Assembly (NCBI GenBank): GCA_030765065.1
Contig: CM060986.1
Coordinates: 72,037,573 to 72,101,572 of the forward strand
Length of the DNA: 64,000 bases
Origin: Deroplatys truncata
Taxonomy: Eukaryota; Arthropoda; Insecta; Mantodea; Mantidae
Reading direction: 5' to 3'
Positions 53,263 to 64,000 of this stretch are shown here, piece by piece. The notes beneath the pieces were generated by a model, which ran no database searches, was not told where the DNA came from, and was given only the letters and a program-made list of their open reading frames with translations. Each line of letters begins with the position of its first letter. The first letter of the stretch is position 1. Both the position numbers and the translations under genes were made by a program.

Positions 53263-53464
53263 AAAGACGATGCTTGAGTGTGGTCCTTAATTATTGATTT
53301 AGAGAACCACGATTGGTTGATATCTGAGCTTTCTAGCACATGTTGGTCTATATCAAATTAATAACATATGAGTAAGTTATAATTTTAATTATTTGTATTT
53401 ATGAATAGAGCTACTTACTATATTTTCCAGAGTCTATAAAACAATACAAAACAGTAAGCTGCAT

Positions 53465-53800
53465 GTTACTAGATAGGAAAACACCAGTCCCTTCCCATAT
53501 ACTGCCTTGAACCGCCAAGACCAAACAATTGCTGCTAGATTACGAATCGGACATACAAAACTCACTCACCTCTACCTCTTCACCAAAGAACCACCTCCTG
53601 AATGTTGTTTCTGTACTACAAGACTCGCTGTTAAACATTCACTATGCAAATGCCAACAATATGATAACTGAACTGAAAATATTTCCTCCTATCTCCACAC
53701 TGCAATAGATACTCAAATGGCCTATCTAAAACTAAAGACATTCCTGCACAATATTGGTCTTTTAACAAAATATAAAATGTTTCAATATAATATTTAATAT
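53465..53800 (+). pseudogene. LINE C-terminal end with zinc knuckle
   Basis: One frame, nearly intact: LNRQDQTIAARLRIGHTKLT, HLYLFTKEPPPECCFCTTRL, AVKHSLCKCQQY, then YLKLKTFLHNIGLLTKYK before a stop. The RLRIGHTKLTH...P..C..C...L.V.H.L..C pattern follows the RNase H domain in I- and Jockey-like LINEs. Same type as 38750-39000. A stop lies after CQQYDN. Only the end of the element is present. Confidence 0.75.
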
Positions 53801-54029
53801 TTTCTCGCTCATAATACCCTAATACCAATCTTAACATTAATATTTATTTGACCATTATATATTTTATATTCTCTTTGTGAACATGAAACTGTTTGTCTAA
53901 TTATGAATTAATGTAATTAATTGATGATTTGCATATGACCATGCAGTTAGCGCGAATTTAATAAATTAATATATAGACATCTTAGCTGCTGGTGCAATGC
54001 GGATCTGTACCCTTGCCAAACTATTCAGT

Positions 54030-54300
54030 TTTCTCAGTTTTTTACTTTCTTTGTCGTTTACCTATAGTTTATAAAGTATTGTCTTCCATGCAAACATTCG
54101 ATATGAGATTTCATCAGAAAAAAACGTGTTTTTAGGCCCTCTGAACTCAAATAAGTGTTTTAGAAAAACATCCTCGATAGGTGTGTGTTAATGAAATACC
54201 CCAAAACAAAATATCGGATAAACACCAAATTTAATACTGAGTTATGCCTGTTTTAGCATGCCAGGTGAAGGTTTTTCAAGAATATTCCACACCCGGTGAA
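54030..54300 (+). repeat. R family repeat, truncated copy 1 of a close pair
   Basis: TTTTACTTTCTTTGTCG, AACATTCGATATGAGATTTC, GATAAACACCAAATTTAAT, GAAGGTTTTTCAAGAATAT. Ends where the next copy begins at 54312. Confidence 0.6.
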
Positions 54301-54311
54301 ATTCCGACATC

Positions 54312-55115
54312 CAATGTTTACTTTCTTTACTGCGTACTTAAAGTAAATAGAGGAAGTATTGTATTTTTCACCGGAAGTATTTGATACCCCCTGATCCCAA
54401 AAAGAAAGCATTCTTAGGAAAAAAAGTCTATGTAAGAGAGAGAAAATATTATAACTCAAAAACGAAAAGTTAGTTAAGTACGAAACTTGATTATTTAAGT
54501 TCAGTGTCTTACAAGGAAGTGACACGAAGATTTTTGAAGAAAATTTTCTTACACAAAACTACCCTTACATGAAAAACTTTTCATTATTTTTTCTATTAAA
54601 ATACCACATGTTTAAGATATTTTCATGGCAAATAAAATGTATATCTGGAATTTTCTGGGAATAGCCTCTGAAATCCTCTTTATCCTGAACCAACTGTATA
54701 ATAAGAAGAAAGAAACTGACCAAATAATACTAAACAAAAATGCAAATCACGCAGAAGCACACAGTGTATGCCAAATAAAAATTTTTGTGGCCTTAACCAT
54801 TTCCAAGATATTTTTTGTTATTGGCTTGAATTTTCCGATATGTTATACTTTTCTCAACTCCAATTTTTATCTTTCTTTCCTTCTTTCTTTCTTTTTCGTG
54901 CTCATGCAAAGCCACCGCATAGCAACCGGTTTTGAAAAGATTTGACTATCGTTTTAGCTCATATTCTTCTTATACCTATAACGAAACGTGTAAATAAGCA
55001 TTTAAAGTTTCTTTCTATTAAGAAGTAGAGAAAATAATAGGTTTTTGTAAGAATAGTTTGTAGAAGAGTGAAAAGAGAAAGTTATGTGAATGCAACAGAT
55101 CCTATTTCTTCATCT
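54312..55115 (+). repeat. R family repeat, near full but diverged, copy 2
   Basis: GTTTACTTTCTTTACTGCGT start, then GAGGAAGTATTGTATT, AACGAAAAGTTAGTTAAGTA, CATGTTTAAGATATTTTCAT, ATCTGGAATTTTCTGGGAAT, GCATAGCAACCGGTTTTGA and AAGTTATGTGAATGCAAC end. Carries the second-subfamily features. Confidence 0.7.
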
Positions 55116-55321
55116 ACGTAATAATTCTTACACCTTAGGTAAGCAGTAGGGGTGGTACAACAACTAAATAACTAACCAAAATTCCTATCTAAGTATGAGA
55201 AATCTCCAAATGCAATCACTCTTCTTTTACTATCCTTAAAGAATCGGATGTATTTCATGATCGTCGCTAACATGGTCATCATCATTTTGGTTTCAACAAC
55301 ATGGCATTTACAGTTTATAAA

Positions 55322-55850
55322 ACCGAGCGGGATGGCTCAGGTGGTAACGTCTGTGGTCCGCATTCGGGAGGTCTCAGGTTCGATTCCTGGTGGCCACCCA
55401 CTTTGACCATGAGATTTTTCGTATTTCCCCTGGTCGCCAAGGCGAATCCCGGTGTGGTGTATTGTATCACGATCTCTTCTTTCCACCATTTCCTCTCATT
55501 TTATCTCCATTTCACGTTTCAGGTGTGATTTCAGGTCCTACGGTGCTGGCGGTGACAGGCAGATGGCGTGGATGTATGCGCTTTGGAAATATTTCTCCCC
55601 GTGTACGCCAGAGTGATCTGTCCCGCCAGTTGGGGTCACTGCGTCGCCCTCTTGAGGATTCCTCGCTCACTGTTGCGCGGATGTTCAATCTGGAAATATT
55701 AGGGACCCCTGCGCGTCTCTGTGGGCCTGTCTGCCTGCGGACCTGGCATCTACTCCGGTTCTTTCGCCTTATTCCTGCCTCCCGGGGGGGCGTAGCCACA
55801 ATAGATCAAGACGATAGCAGTGCGTGAGGTGTCCCCTCCGATAAACACAT
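55322..55850 (+). mobile_element. SINE-C copy, well preserved
   Basis: Head ACCGAGCGGGATGGCTCAGG, B box AGGTTCGATTCCTGG (55376-55390), body CTGGTCGCCAAGGCGAATCC, GATCTCTTCTTTCCACC, and the long 3' domain GTTCAATCTGGAAATATTAG, GGGACCCCTGCGCGTC, CCTGCCTCCCGGGGGGGCG, ending near GTGTCCCCTCCG. The 145-codon frame at 55390-55827 is an artefact of the GC-rich SINE. Confidence 0.82.
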
Positions 55851-56879
55851 CTTACATCCTTTAGAGTTTATTAAGTTTATAAGGAGATTATTGACGATTC
55901 ATCTTTTAATATATTTACATCTGTTCATTAGGCTTCTAACTAAACATTAATTTTGAAACCTAATTTTGGTCCATTCTATTAATGGGTGTAATCTACTCTT
56001 GTCTTCTTATTGCCTGATTTTATCAAATATTCTAACAATTTCTCTCATGATGCCATTCCTTTTGAAGTCGATTTAAGTAAACTCGACAGTGTTTGTTTTT
56101 TATTTTCAAATTCCATCTCTGAATTTGGTAACTCTCATCTCACCGTGCAACTCATAACCATTTTTGGCACTCAGGAAACGAATATCACCATAAGTTTAAA
56201 ATATTTAACATAAATAATATTGTAGCATAACAATTCCAAAATTACAGTTGGGACAAGATCAATTATTCTTTTTATTTTTCATTAGATAGCAAGTTTTTTC
56301 TGTAATGCATGCTTGTATTGAATGGTAAACATACAACTGAGTTAATATAAAGAATTTCATTTTATAATTAACGTATCGAATCAATTCTAACATTAAAAAA
56401 ATCTTATGTAAACTCACACGTATGTAAACTCTTGTCATTGCAGATTCATATGTATATACTACCCATTATATTTATGAAACCTCTGAATTTCGATTCATAA
56501 ATTATTACTAACATTTATCACCTTCCCTTTTCTTCTCTTTAAATCCTTATCAGATCAGAAATTCTCTTGCAATACGTTAACATAATTATACAGCTGCATT
56601 GGCCTATTCGTTTTCCTGTACCATCTGCTGAAGTCATTTGTCAATAGGTGTATCTCACCTATGAACAAAAAAAGTAGTAGCGATGTGTGTAAAACAAAAC
56701 AATGAATACAGATTCGGGGAAGAGTGTAAGTGATCCGTAGTGTAATTGCTACGGAACTTTTGTACGTACAATATTCTGTAATTGTAGGATTTTATCTTCT
56801 GTTATCTATGAAATTTGCTTGGTTGGATTCAGCATACAGATTGGTATAATGTAACCCTATTACTAGAAAAATCCTTCAA
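55851..56879. other. Unassigned AT-rich sequence
   Basis: Nothing recognised until the LINE remnant. Confidence 0.45.
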
Positions 56880-57300
56880 TCTTAACATTCAAGGAACATA
56901 TCATGAACACATTCATATCACCTGTGATATACGCCTCGCAAACTTGGAGCGCAAGAAAAGACAAAGAGTCAATACAAACAATGCAAACAAAAATGGAGAA
57001 AAAAAATGCTAGGCATTACATGGAAAAATAGAATTAGGAGCGATGTAATAAGAGGAAGAACACATTTAATATACGCAGAAAGGACCAGAAGTTATCAAAA
57101 CTGGAGATGGGCCGGACACATTATGAGGCAAGACCCCAACTGATGGACACACAGGTTAATGATATGAGAGCCGAGGACAGGACGAAGAATAGTAGTCTTT
57201 CAAAAGTTTGACGAGCTCAAGAAGACATTCGGCAGCAGATGCTACAGAAGCAAAAGATAGAGGGAGATGGCAACTGCTAGTCAAGACAGCAACCCAGAAC
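56880..57300 (+). pseudogene. RTE-like LINE, C-terminal end
   Basis: Reads SPVIYASQTWSARKDKESIQ then TMQTKMEKKMLGITWKNRIR (56918-57030), SDVIRGRTHLIYAERTRSYQ, NWRWAGHIMRQDPN then a stop (57090-57140). The (K/R)W.WAGH..R block and the SDVIR-type lead-in are typical of RTE LINE ends, like LINE-2 at 25500. Everything upstream of the RT palm is missing. Confidence 0.75.
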
Positions 57301-57304
57301 ACCA

Positions 57305-57480
57305 ATATAAGAACGCGTCAGCCAAACTAGCAGGAGACAACAGGAGAAAAGAAAGTGAAGGACTAAAGGATCAGTGTATAATGTTGAAGTCATCCAAACT
57401 AGCAAGAGACAACAGGAGAAAAGAAAAGTGAAGCGCTAAAGAACCAGTGCATGAACCAACAGTGAAGGACTAAAGGATCA
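57305..57480 (+). repeat. Imperfect tandem duplication
   Basis: AAACTAGCAGGAGACAACAG (57324) is repeated as AAACTAGCAAGAGACAACAG (57398). GTGAAGGACTAAAGGATCAG occurs at 57355 and again at 57462, with a diverged version between. Period about 75-105 bases with internal deletion. Probably within LINE 3' sequence. Confidence 0.7.
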
Positions 57481-59253
57481 GTGTATAATGTTAAAACGCA
57501 TATATAGAACCATAAATAATAGACTAGTTTTAAGAATAAGGAGGATCCTTCCCGGGTTGACTAACCGGGATCGTCAAACCAAGCCACCTCTCCAAGGAGA
57601 GAGGCCTGTGCACCTCGGAGACGTTAGGACTAATATTAACTAATGATAGCGAGTTTATCTAAATATTAGCCTTTCTGTTGACTTCATAGTCCTTTACACC
57701 TTGTGGAGGGAGATGATGTAAATTATATAATTTTAGATAGCTACCAGAAGATGTTCATGTTAGTAATTAATTATTGTAGACAGTTTTTGCTAACATTAGC
57801 GAAACTAAACCACATTCCACAAGTTTTAGTGCATCTTATGCAATCAGTTTATATTATTTACAATTATTACTTGGATAATTAGCCAAACCTGTTAAGCATT
57901 TCTAAATGTTAAAACACTCTAAAAGAATATGCTTTCTGTAATCTTTGCTCATTATATTTTTTATTTCTTACATCACACGACGAAGATATCAATTCATAAG
58001 CTATATCATGTTGTTGTCCTGAATTCTGCGATGACATTCCTAAGGTTACTGTTGCGTGAGCTTCTATGGTATATTCAGATTCTATGAATTGCACTTCATT
58101 TATTTCAATAACGCAACTTTCTTTTGGAAAACCAAAACTATTCGATTCTGATTGTAGCCAATAATAGTAATTTAGATCGAATATCGTAACGTATCATATT
58201 ACAATATCAGATTGGAAGATTGACAAACGAGGCCGCAGGCCGAGTTTGATAACCAATTGAGTATTGTAATATGTAGTTAAGATATCTTATAACGTTTTTT
58301 CTACTTTAGTTACGTAATATAGATTTTTTTATTTACTTTGGTAAATTACATTTTTATTTCAGATGCAGTATTAGGAATCACTGAAACAGTGCACTGCATT
58401 GATACATAGTTGATACGTATGTGTAGTGGTCCATACATGGTTTGATAGACGATTTGTTTGTTAGATTTTTGTTTAAAACAGAAGAACATGAGTACTAAGT
58501 GAATTAATTAAACTTTGAAAAATGAGTTCTGATAAGATACTGCAAACGCAGCTAATTCTGTTATAGAAGCTTAATTCCTAATAAATCCCGACTTTATTAT
58601 TATTAGTATTATTATTATTAAATAATAATTTATTATTTATGCATGGTTCACAATACACAACCAGTTTCGTGATAAAAGTTACATTGCGTAATAGAAGCTT
58701 CATTATAAAACTAGTTGCGTAATTAGGTACCATTACGAAACTATAGTGGTAGTGAATAGGCTTACAATGTTTTTTAGTGTTGTAAAATCCATATTACTTA
58801 ACTAAAGTAGATAAATAAATTATCAGTAACCTTAAACACTGGTTATTACCTGTATTACTGGCATCTGTATTACCTTAAGAAGTATAAATGATGTTTGTAT
58901 TTTGTTAAGAATGGCAGAAAATCATAAATAACATTAAATTATTCTAAATATCGTTTATTTTTAAATATTAGATAGAACTGTCTAGAAATATAGCGTATGA
59001 TAAAGCTGTTTTATTGAGCTCGTAGAACTTTCTCACTCGGCTTCACAAATTTGATATTCCGAAATAAAATAATACTTTTCGCTCTTATATCACAAATAAC
59101 TTGTTACCTGTTATTTGAAGTGGGTTGATATAAATTCGACTTGTTATTTTGGAATTTCTTTTAACAGTTTTATCGTAGTAATATTAATTTGGTCGTGGCA
59201 TATTAATTACTTTCTCAGAAGTAATTTGCTTTCCATTGTTTGCTGCTTTATTT

Positions 59254-59256
<3 letters not shown>
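57481..59256. other. Unassigned sequence with short hairpins
   Basis: 57540-57640 (TCCCGGGTTGACTAACCGGG and CTCTCCAAGGAGAGAGGCCT) may be LINE 3' untranslated sequence. Inverted pair CATATTACAATA (58195-58206) and TATTGTAATATG (58262-58273). Another inverted pair is CTACTTTAGTTACGTAATAT at 58309 and its inverse near 58790-58815. No gene. Confidence 0.45.

Positions 59257-59288
<32 letters not shown>
59257..59288. repeat. (AAT)n microsatellite
   Basis: About ten ATA/AAT units. No SINE recognised next to this one. Confidence 0.85.
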
Positions 59289-59289
<1 letters not shown>

Positions 59290-60010
59290 GTAATGTCGCG
59301 TCAAACATTGCATTTCGCCTTAGCTAATAATATTTATTTATTTATTGTAATCATTCATTATTTTTAGTTTAATGTCCGCTTGCCTTTATTCTGGACGAAG
59401 CCGGTTCGAAACCATGATCCCGACGTAGGATTTATGTTAGATGCAACGGCCCCTGGGCAGGTGGATATGTTTCTTAAGTATTTGAGTTTCCGTTGCGTAT
59501 GTAATAAATGCCAGCCTAAGTATGAGATGTTATAAGGCTGTGTAGCAATGAGCCGTACTATTGCTATTTATTTATTTGTTTGCTCAGGTCATCCACACCA
59601 CAACCGATATGTACAAAGGAAACAATATAAGGTTATTTTAAAACAGAGAAGACCACAAACAGCGAGGAGAAATAAATGTCCTAAATGTAAAATTTGTGGA
59701 GTAAATTCAAATCTTAACTTCTCTAAACAAATGTAATATACATCATTTAATGAAAGTGATAAGTCTCAAATGTATTAACGAGATTAGAAACTACTTCTGA
59801 CATGACTTAGATAAAAATACCAGCAACACTACTCCACTAAATGAAGAGGAACTTAATGGCGTTGTATCACGAAAGTGTTGATTTCGAAAGATATAACTTG
59901 ACAAGTGAACAACTCAAAACGACAAAATAAATACGACTGCTTACTTCATGTACCAAGCTTTGTGTATTGAGCAATTCAATTCACAGCCCATGTAGTTTGA
60001 ACCAATCATG
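59289..60010. other. Unassigned sequence
   Basis: Contains a 62-codon basic frame (59548-59736) with CPKCKICG, which I cannot assign, and a possible B-box-like GGTTCGAAACCATG at 59402. Confidence 0.35.
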
Positions 60011-60150
60011 GTAAATTATCATTGAAAACTACCCTCTACATGGAAAAAATTAGTTTTTTTTCAAAAATGCCTATAAAGATAATAATTAAAATGCCATATA
60101 TTTAAGATATTTACATGACATACAAATTGTGTATCTGGAATTTTCTGGGA
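60011..60150 (+). repeat. R family repeat, internal fragment cut by SINE-C
   Basis: AAAACTACCCTCTACATGGA, AATTAAAATGCCATATATTT, AAGATATTTACATGACATAC, GGAATTTTCTGGGAATAG. Ends abruptly at the SINE-C head at 60152. No R sequence resumes after the SINE. Confidence 0.7.
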
Positions 60151-60151
60151 A

Positions 60152-60640
60152 TAGATGGCTTCGCGGTAACATATAAGTCTCACATTTGGGACGTCCAGGG
60201 TTCGATTCCCGTTAACCACCCGCTCTGACCTTGGGTTTTTGTGGTTTTCCCTGGTTAGCAGGAGAATGCTGGGTTGGTTTCTCATCTACTACGATTTCCT
60301 TTCCATAATTTTCCTTTCATTCCCTTTCCTTCTCATCTTTCAGGCGTGCTTCTAGGTTTTGTGGCGTATGGGGTGCCGGACAGATTGCTTGCTCAAAGAA
60401 ATAGTACTGCCCGTGGATACTAGAGGTCTGCTTGATTGACGGGTCGTTTTTCACCCTCTAAAGGCAGCTCCAGCAGTGGGACCTGTCTTTGAGCCTGGAA
60501 TTGTTAGGGACTTCCACGTGTCTCTGTGGCCTGTAGTCCCCTGTGGTTCCTTCACTTCATCCCTTCCTCTTGGTGGGGTGGCCACAATAGATCTATGTAG
60601 GTGTTAGCGTAGGAGGTGTTCCGCTCCGTTGTATAACATA
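60152..60640 (+). mobile_element. SINE-C copy, long form
   Basis: Head GATGGCTTCGCGGTAACATA, B box GGGTTCGATTCCCGTT (60199-60214), body CCTGGTTAGCAGGAGAATGC, CCGGACAGATTGCTTGC, then ATTGTTAGGGACTTCCACG, GTCTCTGTGGCCTG and CACAATAGATCTATG. The most complete 3' domain of the plus copies with 51416. Confidence 0.78.
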
Positions 60641-61074
60641 AACCTTTCACTGAAACCTTGTAGAAATGAGATTGTCGCACTTGATTCGCAATTGTTTGGA
60701 AATTGTCGCAGCTGAATCGCTATTGTTTCTGATTTGTAGGCTAAAGAAAGGAAGAAAACGTATCTTAAAGAGCATAGAAAAACGTGCTACGTTATAATAT
60801 TGATATGCAATAAACTCAATTAAATAGTAGTACATAACATTTTTGTATCATTTTATGTTATTAATTTTGTTTATTACACGTTTCATTCAGTAAAATTAAA
60901 TTAAAATTGCATAGTCTTAGCAAATAGCTGGAGTGAATTCGATAATTGTCAGACCCGGCAACTATCGATAGTATTGAACTCACTCTTGGTTTATAATAAT
61001 ATCAGTGGATATAAATAAACCATTCAAAAACGGTTCGGTTTAAATGACTGCTACTAGCGCAGAGGAAACTATCT
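60641..61074. other. Unassigned sequence
   Basis: Nothing recognised. Confidence 0.4.
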
Positions 61075-61420
61075 ATTCATACCTGCGCTGAGCCGAGGCG
61101 CAGTGAACTGGAGCGTGGTGGTCTGATTCCTGGCCACGGAATGCGTCCGGGTTCGATCCCACCTGTGGCGGTGCGGATTTTAAGCCCCGGGTGTAGACTG
61201 GTACCCACTTAGCATTGTGAGAAAAGTGAGGGGCTGCGATAGGCAACGATCCCGGCCTCGAGAACCAACATTCCAGCTGGGGGATGCATGATGCTGACCA
61301 CATCTCCCCGTATCGGTTAGGTGATTACCCACCTCTGCCGTGCGTATGTAGGATAAGGCCAGCAATCGGGTTGACAGGCCAAGCCCCTGCATTGGCTGTA
61401 GTTTTAAGGGACTTAGTTTA
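61075..61420 (+). mobile_element. SINE-F copy
   Basis: Head CGAGGCGCAGTGAACTGGAG, B box GGGTTCGATCCCACC (61149-61163), body GTGAGGGGCTGCGATAGGCA, CCGTATCGGTTAGGTGATTA, CCTCTGCCGTGCGTATGTAG and AAGGCCAGCAATCGGGTTG. Partner of the minus copy at 34851-35085. Confidence 0.83.
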
Positions 61421-64000
61421 GTTTATATTACCTGTCAAATACAAAAGTTAATGAGTTTGACTATCGATTACGTATTCTAAACAGGAATTCGAAAAGGGGT
61501 TTAATCGTACATAGCTCACATTAACAGAAAGAAATACTGCTTTAATAACATAGGGTTTAAGCAATAAAAGTAAACAATATTTTTAAAAAAGTTCCTACTC
61601 GCAGTTATATATTTCGCAGCACTACGAAATAACAGTACATAACAATAGCAGTTTAAGTACAAATATAATCTAAGTGAGCTAATCTTATTTATCCTAAGTA
61701 CCTCTTCGGCTGATATTTTGGCAATGGCTAGTACTTCATAAGTGGCTTCATCAAAATCTGAGCGGACATATTTCTGATTGATGACATCATTAAAACACCT
61801 TATATAGATGACACGTGCTTGAATGAAATAAAAAAAAACAGAACCCTTACCTAACACTCTACCGTTCCTTCCCAGCTGGAGCCCCGAGTGCAATAAGGAC
61901 ACAATTGTTTGAGAGAATCCCCAGCCTCAACGTATGTAAGGAAATGTTACTCAAATATAATCAGCACGATGATATTAAATACCAAATGAGTGCGTTACTC
62001 GAGACCTTTAACCAATAAGAATTTTCTACTGCATTTTTACCTGAGTTTTCAGATTTAAAAATGTTGCTCTTTACAATGATGTGAAAGTGAAAGGGATTCT
62101 TGATTGCTCTAACGGATCTATAGGAAAAACCCTGTGATTAATACCTCTAACCTGTAGGTCAGATACCTAATAATGTTGGAAATATGAGGGAGGAGACTTT
62201 GTTACAAAACATTGTTGCTTGAGTAAGTATTTAACGAAGACGTAACTTTAATACACGTGAGATTGGATCACAAACAAAATCACAGACAGAATATCATTGA
62301 ACTGTAAAATTGTTTTTGAGGAATACACAGAGATTTAAATATACTATAACCTTTAATTCCTGTGTACAGAACTCTGGAAACAATTTAAAATGTTTCACTT
62401 TTATCTGCAAGTATTTAATAATAACTACTTATCCACCGTCACGTCAACATGTTAATGCCATGTATTACCCCACTGAATGCAAGCATGTACAATATTACTC
62501 TCTCTCCCTCCCTTAACTTCGTACAATTTCACATAGAATTCATATGCCACTTCACATTTCCCCTTGATTTACTTCGTAAAACCGATGCAATAACTGTTGA
62601 AGCTGCTGGTTCAATATCTGAAAGGGTACTTTCGTTAGAATCACTCAGAAAATCAGGTGGTTTTCTTGCTTCCAGATAATCTATACCATTTTATTGTTAT
62701 CGTAAACAAACGAATGTCGTTATGTTAGTTCTTTTGTTTCCAGACCAACTGTACTATGTCAACGCAATAATATTAACTACGCTTTGGTTTTCATTGAATC
62801 ACAGAGTATCAGAATGTTTATTGAATGATGATACATTATTTATAAACCAGCGATCGTATCATGAACACAGATAAGATAAGTAGCCATTATTAAATGCTCG
62901 TGGATAAAATACTAATGGGATGAGCATAATTACCCCTCTCATGTAATTACAGAACTCGGCTGACGCCTCCTTCTTACAACATTCGAGTGATAATGGTGCT
63001 CATATTCCACTTGCTGCATGAATCACTATTTCGCACAGTTGTGTCTGAAAACCTTATACTCCAAATGAGTGATATTGTTTATGAATACCTTATTTAGTGA
63101 TTTAAAAAAGTGACACCTGAGTTCTATACTCATAAAAGACTTTAACATTTTTGTTGTATCTTTTTAAACTATAAATTAAAAGAACTAGCATAGCTGGGAA
63201 TATTAGGCATAAGCTGAAGAAGTCCAAAGTCTGGCCGAGCCCACTCTAATTCCGCAACAATGGAATGGAGGTACGAACAGGGATACCCAACCTTACAGAG
63301 AGAGGGGATGAAGGGTATTTCTCTTACCATTCATTTCCACTCGTGCTGCCAAGGACTGAAACTTGATTAGTTTAGCTTGTCAATCTCTTCAATTAAAGTA
63401 GGTGGGGTGAACTATGGATGTTGAACCTTAGCTCTTAAGAGAACAGGTTGGGCCTCACTGGGTACGAAGAGAATTGGCGAGAACATTATATCACTCAATG
63501 TAATAAAAGAGCAAAAAGCAGTTTTGGACACTTTGCAACAATATAATGTAACGTAAATTTCACTATCCATAGCTAAGCTATAAGCACAGAGCGCTTGACA
63601 CAGATCGTAAAACTAAGCTACGACCTCTAATCAGAACATAAAGGACAGCAAATGGATGAAGTGGATGATGTGCCCTAGGTTCATATACCACACATTTGTC
63701 ATCCGAGGATGAGGAAAACTCCAGAAAAACCTCATCCAGGTGATTTACCTTAACTTCCCTAACTCGAGACGTCTTGAATGTAAGCCCACCACATAGGTGG
63801 ACAGGTTAGTCCTACGTATCTTACAAGTACGTCTGTCCCCCCACCGCTAAACCATTTCCACCTTCCTATTGCCTAGTATACCATACAGTCCAATGTTTTG
63901 CTCGTGTTTCGCTTCCCATTTATACACAACTTTCTTTGTTAGCACAAATGGACTCACTACCGTCGAATTTATCCCATAAACATTGGTGATAACAACTTTA
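61421..64000. other. Unassigned sequence to the window end
   Basis: About 2.6 kb with no supported gene. A 128-codon minus frame (61516-61902) shows no motif. 63650-63880 has the look of a decayed SINE body (CATCCGAGGATGAGGAAAAC, CACCACATAGGTGGACAGG) but has no partner in the window. Confidence 0.4.

Noticed and set aside
55390-55827. 145-codon open frame that could be a host gene
   Set aside because: It lies wholly inside a SINE-C copy with a tRNA-type B box. Its length reflects the SINE's GC content.
59548-59736. Zinc-binding protein with CPKCKICG
   Set aside because: A single short frame without spacing of a known zinc finger. Could be a LINE or gag relic, but there is not enough to name it.
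1-64000. Bacterial or phage system, CRISPR array, operon
   Set aside because: No evenly spaced direct repeats with unique spacers, no ribosome-binding sites and no dense coding. Gene families present are eukaryotic transposons.
1-64000. Telomeric TTAGG arrays or satellite arrays
   Set aside because: No run of TTAGG and no long tandem array was seen. Only short microsatellites and two small duplications.

Overview
The window reads as non-coding nuclear DNA from an arthropod, most likely an insect with a large, repeat-laden genome. The evidence is the transposon mix: mariner elements with TA target duplications, DUF4817-type DDE transposases, PIF/Harbinger, a hAT MITE, RTE-like and RNase H-bearing LINEs, and many tRNA-derived SINEs. 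The DNA is AT-rich by eye and lacks long open frames, operons, ribosome-binding sites and CRISPR. The exact taxon cannot be fixed from sequence alone. A polyneopteran insect would fit the repeat density, but that is inference. I found no convincing host protein-coding gene and no intact functional RNA gene.

Layout. 1-10 kb: a repeat end, DUF4817-type transposase tails in opposed orientation (590-1095), a deleted mariner (2340-3055), copies of a ~890-bp family here called R, and a DUF4817 transposon carrying a SINE and itself inside an R copy (8430-10440). 10-20 kb: SINE-A with target duplications, a full-length R, a 155-bp hAT MITE with a perfect 8-bp duplication, a LINE tail inside a SINE-C, SINE-B, and two near-complete dead mariners (16592-17880 and 18485-19778). 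20-26.4 kb: an RTE-like LINE split by a second RTE-like LINE whose 5' half is inverted, as expected from twin priming. 26.9-28.9 kb: a PIF/Harbinger pair, a partner-protein exon and a broken transposase. 30-34 kb: an RNase H LINE, a 420-bp palindrome, and a 1.1-kb foldback mariner with a SINE-A in one arm. 34-64 kb: SINEs (A to G), R copies, LINE C-terminal ends and stretches with nothing recognisable.

How the parts relate. R is the dominant unexplained family: about 13 loci, three nearly full length (11647-12540, 40535-41432, 49680-50565), sharing a short inverted motif near the ends. I cannot assign it to a superfamily. SINEs are also abundant. Several carry AAT-type tails that look like the source of local microsatellites, and their duplicated target sites give clean boundaries. 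Nesting gives relative ages: R copies are older than the DUF4817, SINE-C and SINE-E insertions that break them, and the foldback mariner is older than its SINE-A.

The best candidates for something undescribed are the R family and the foldback elements: the two long palindromes, plus the smaller pair of opposed transposase tails. No new enzymatic or defence system was found.
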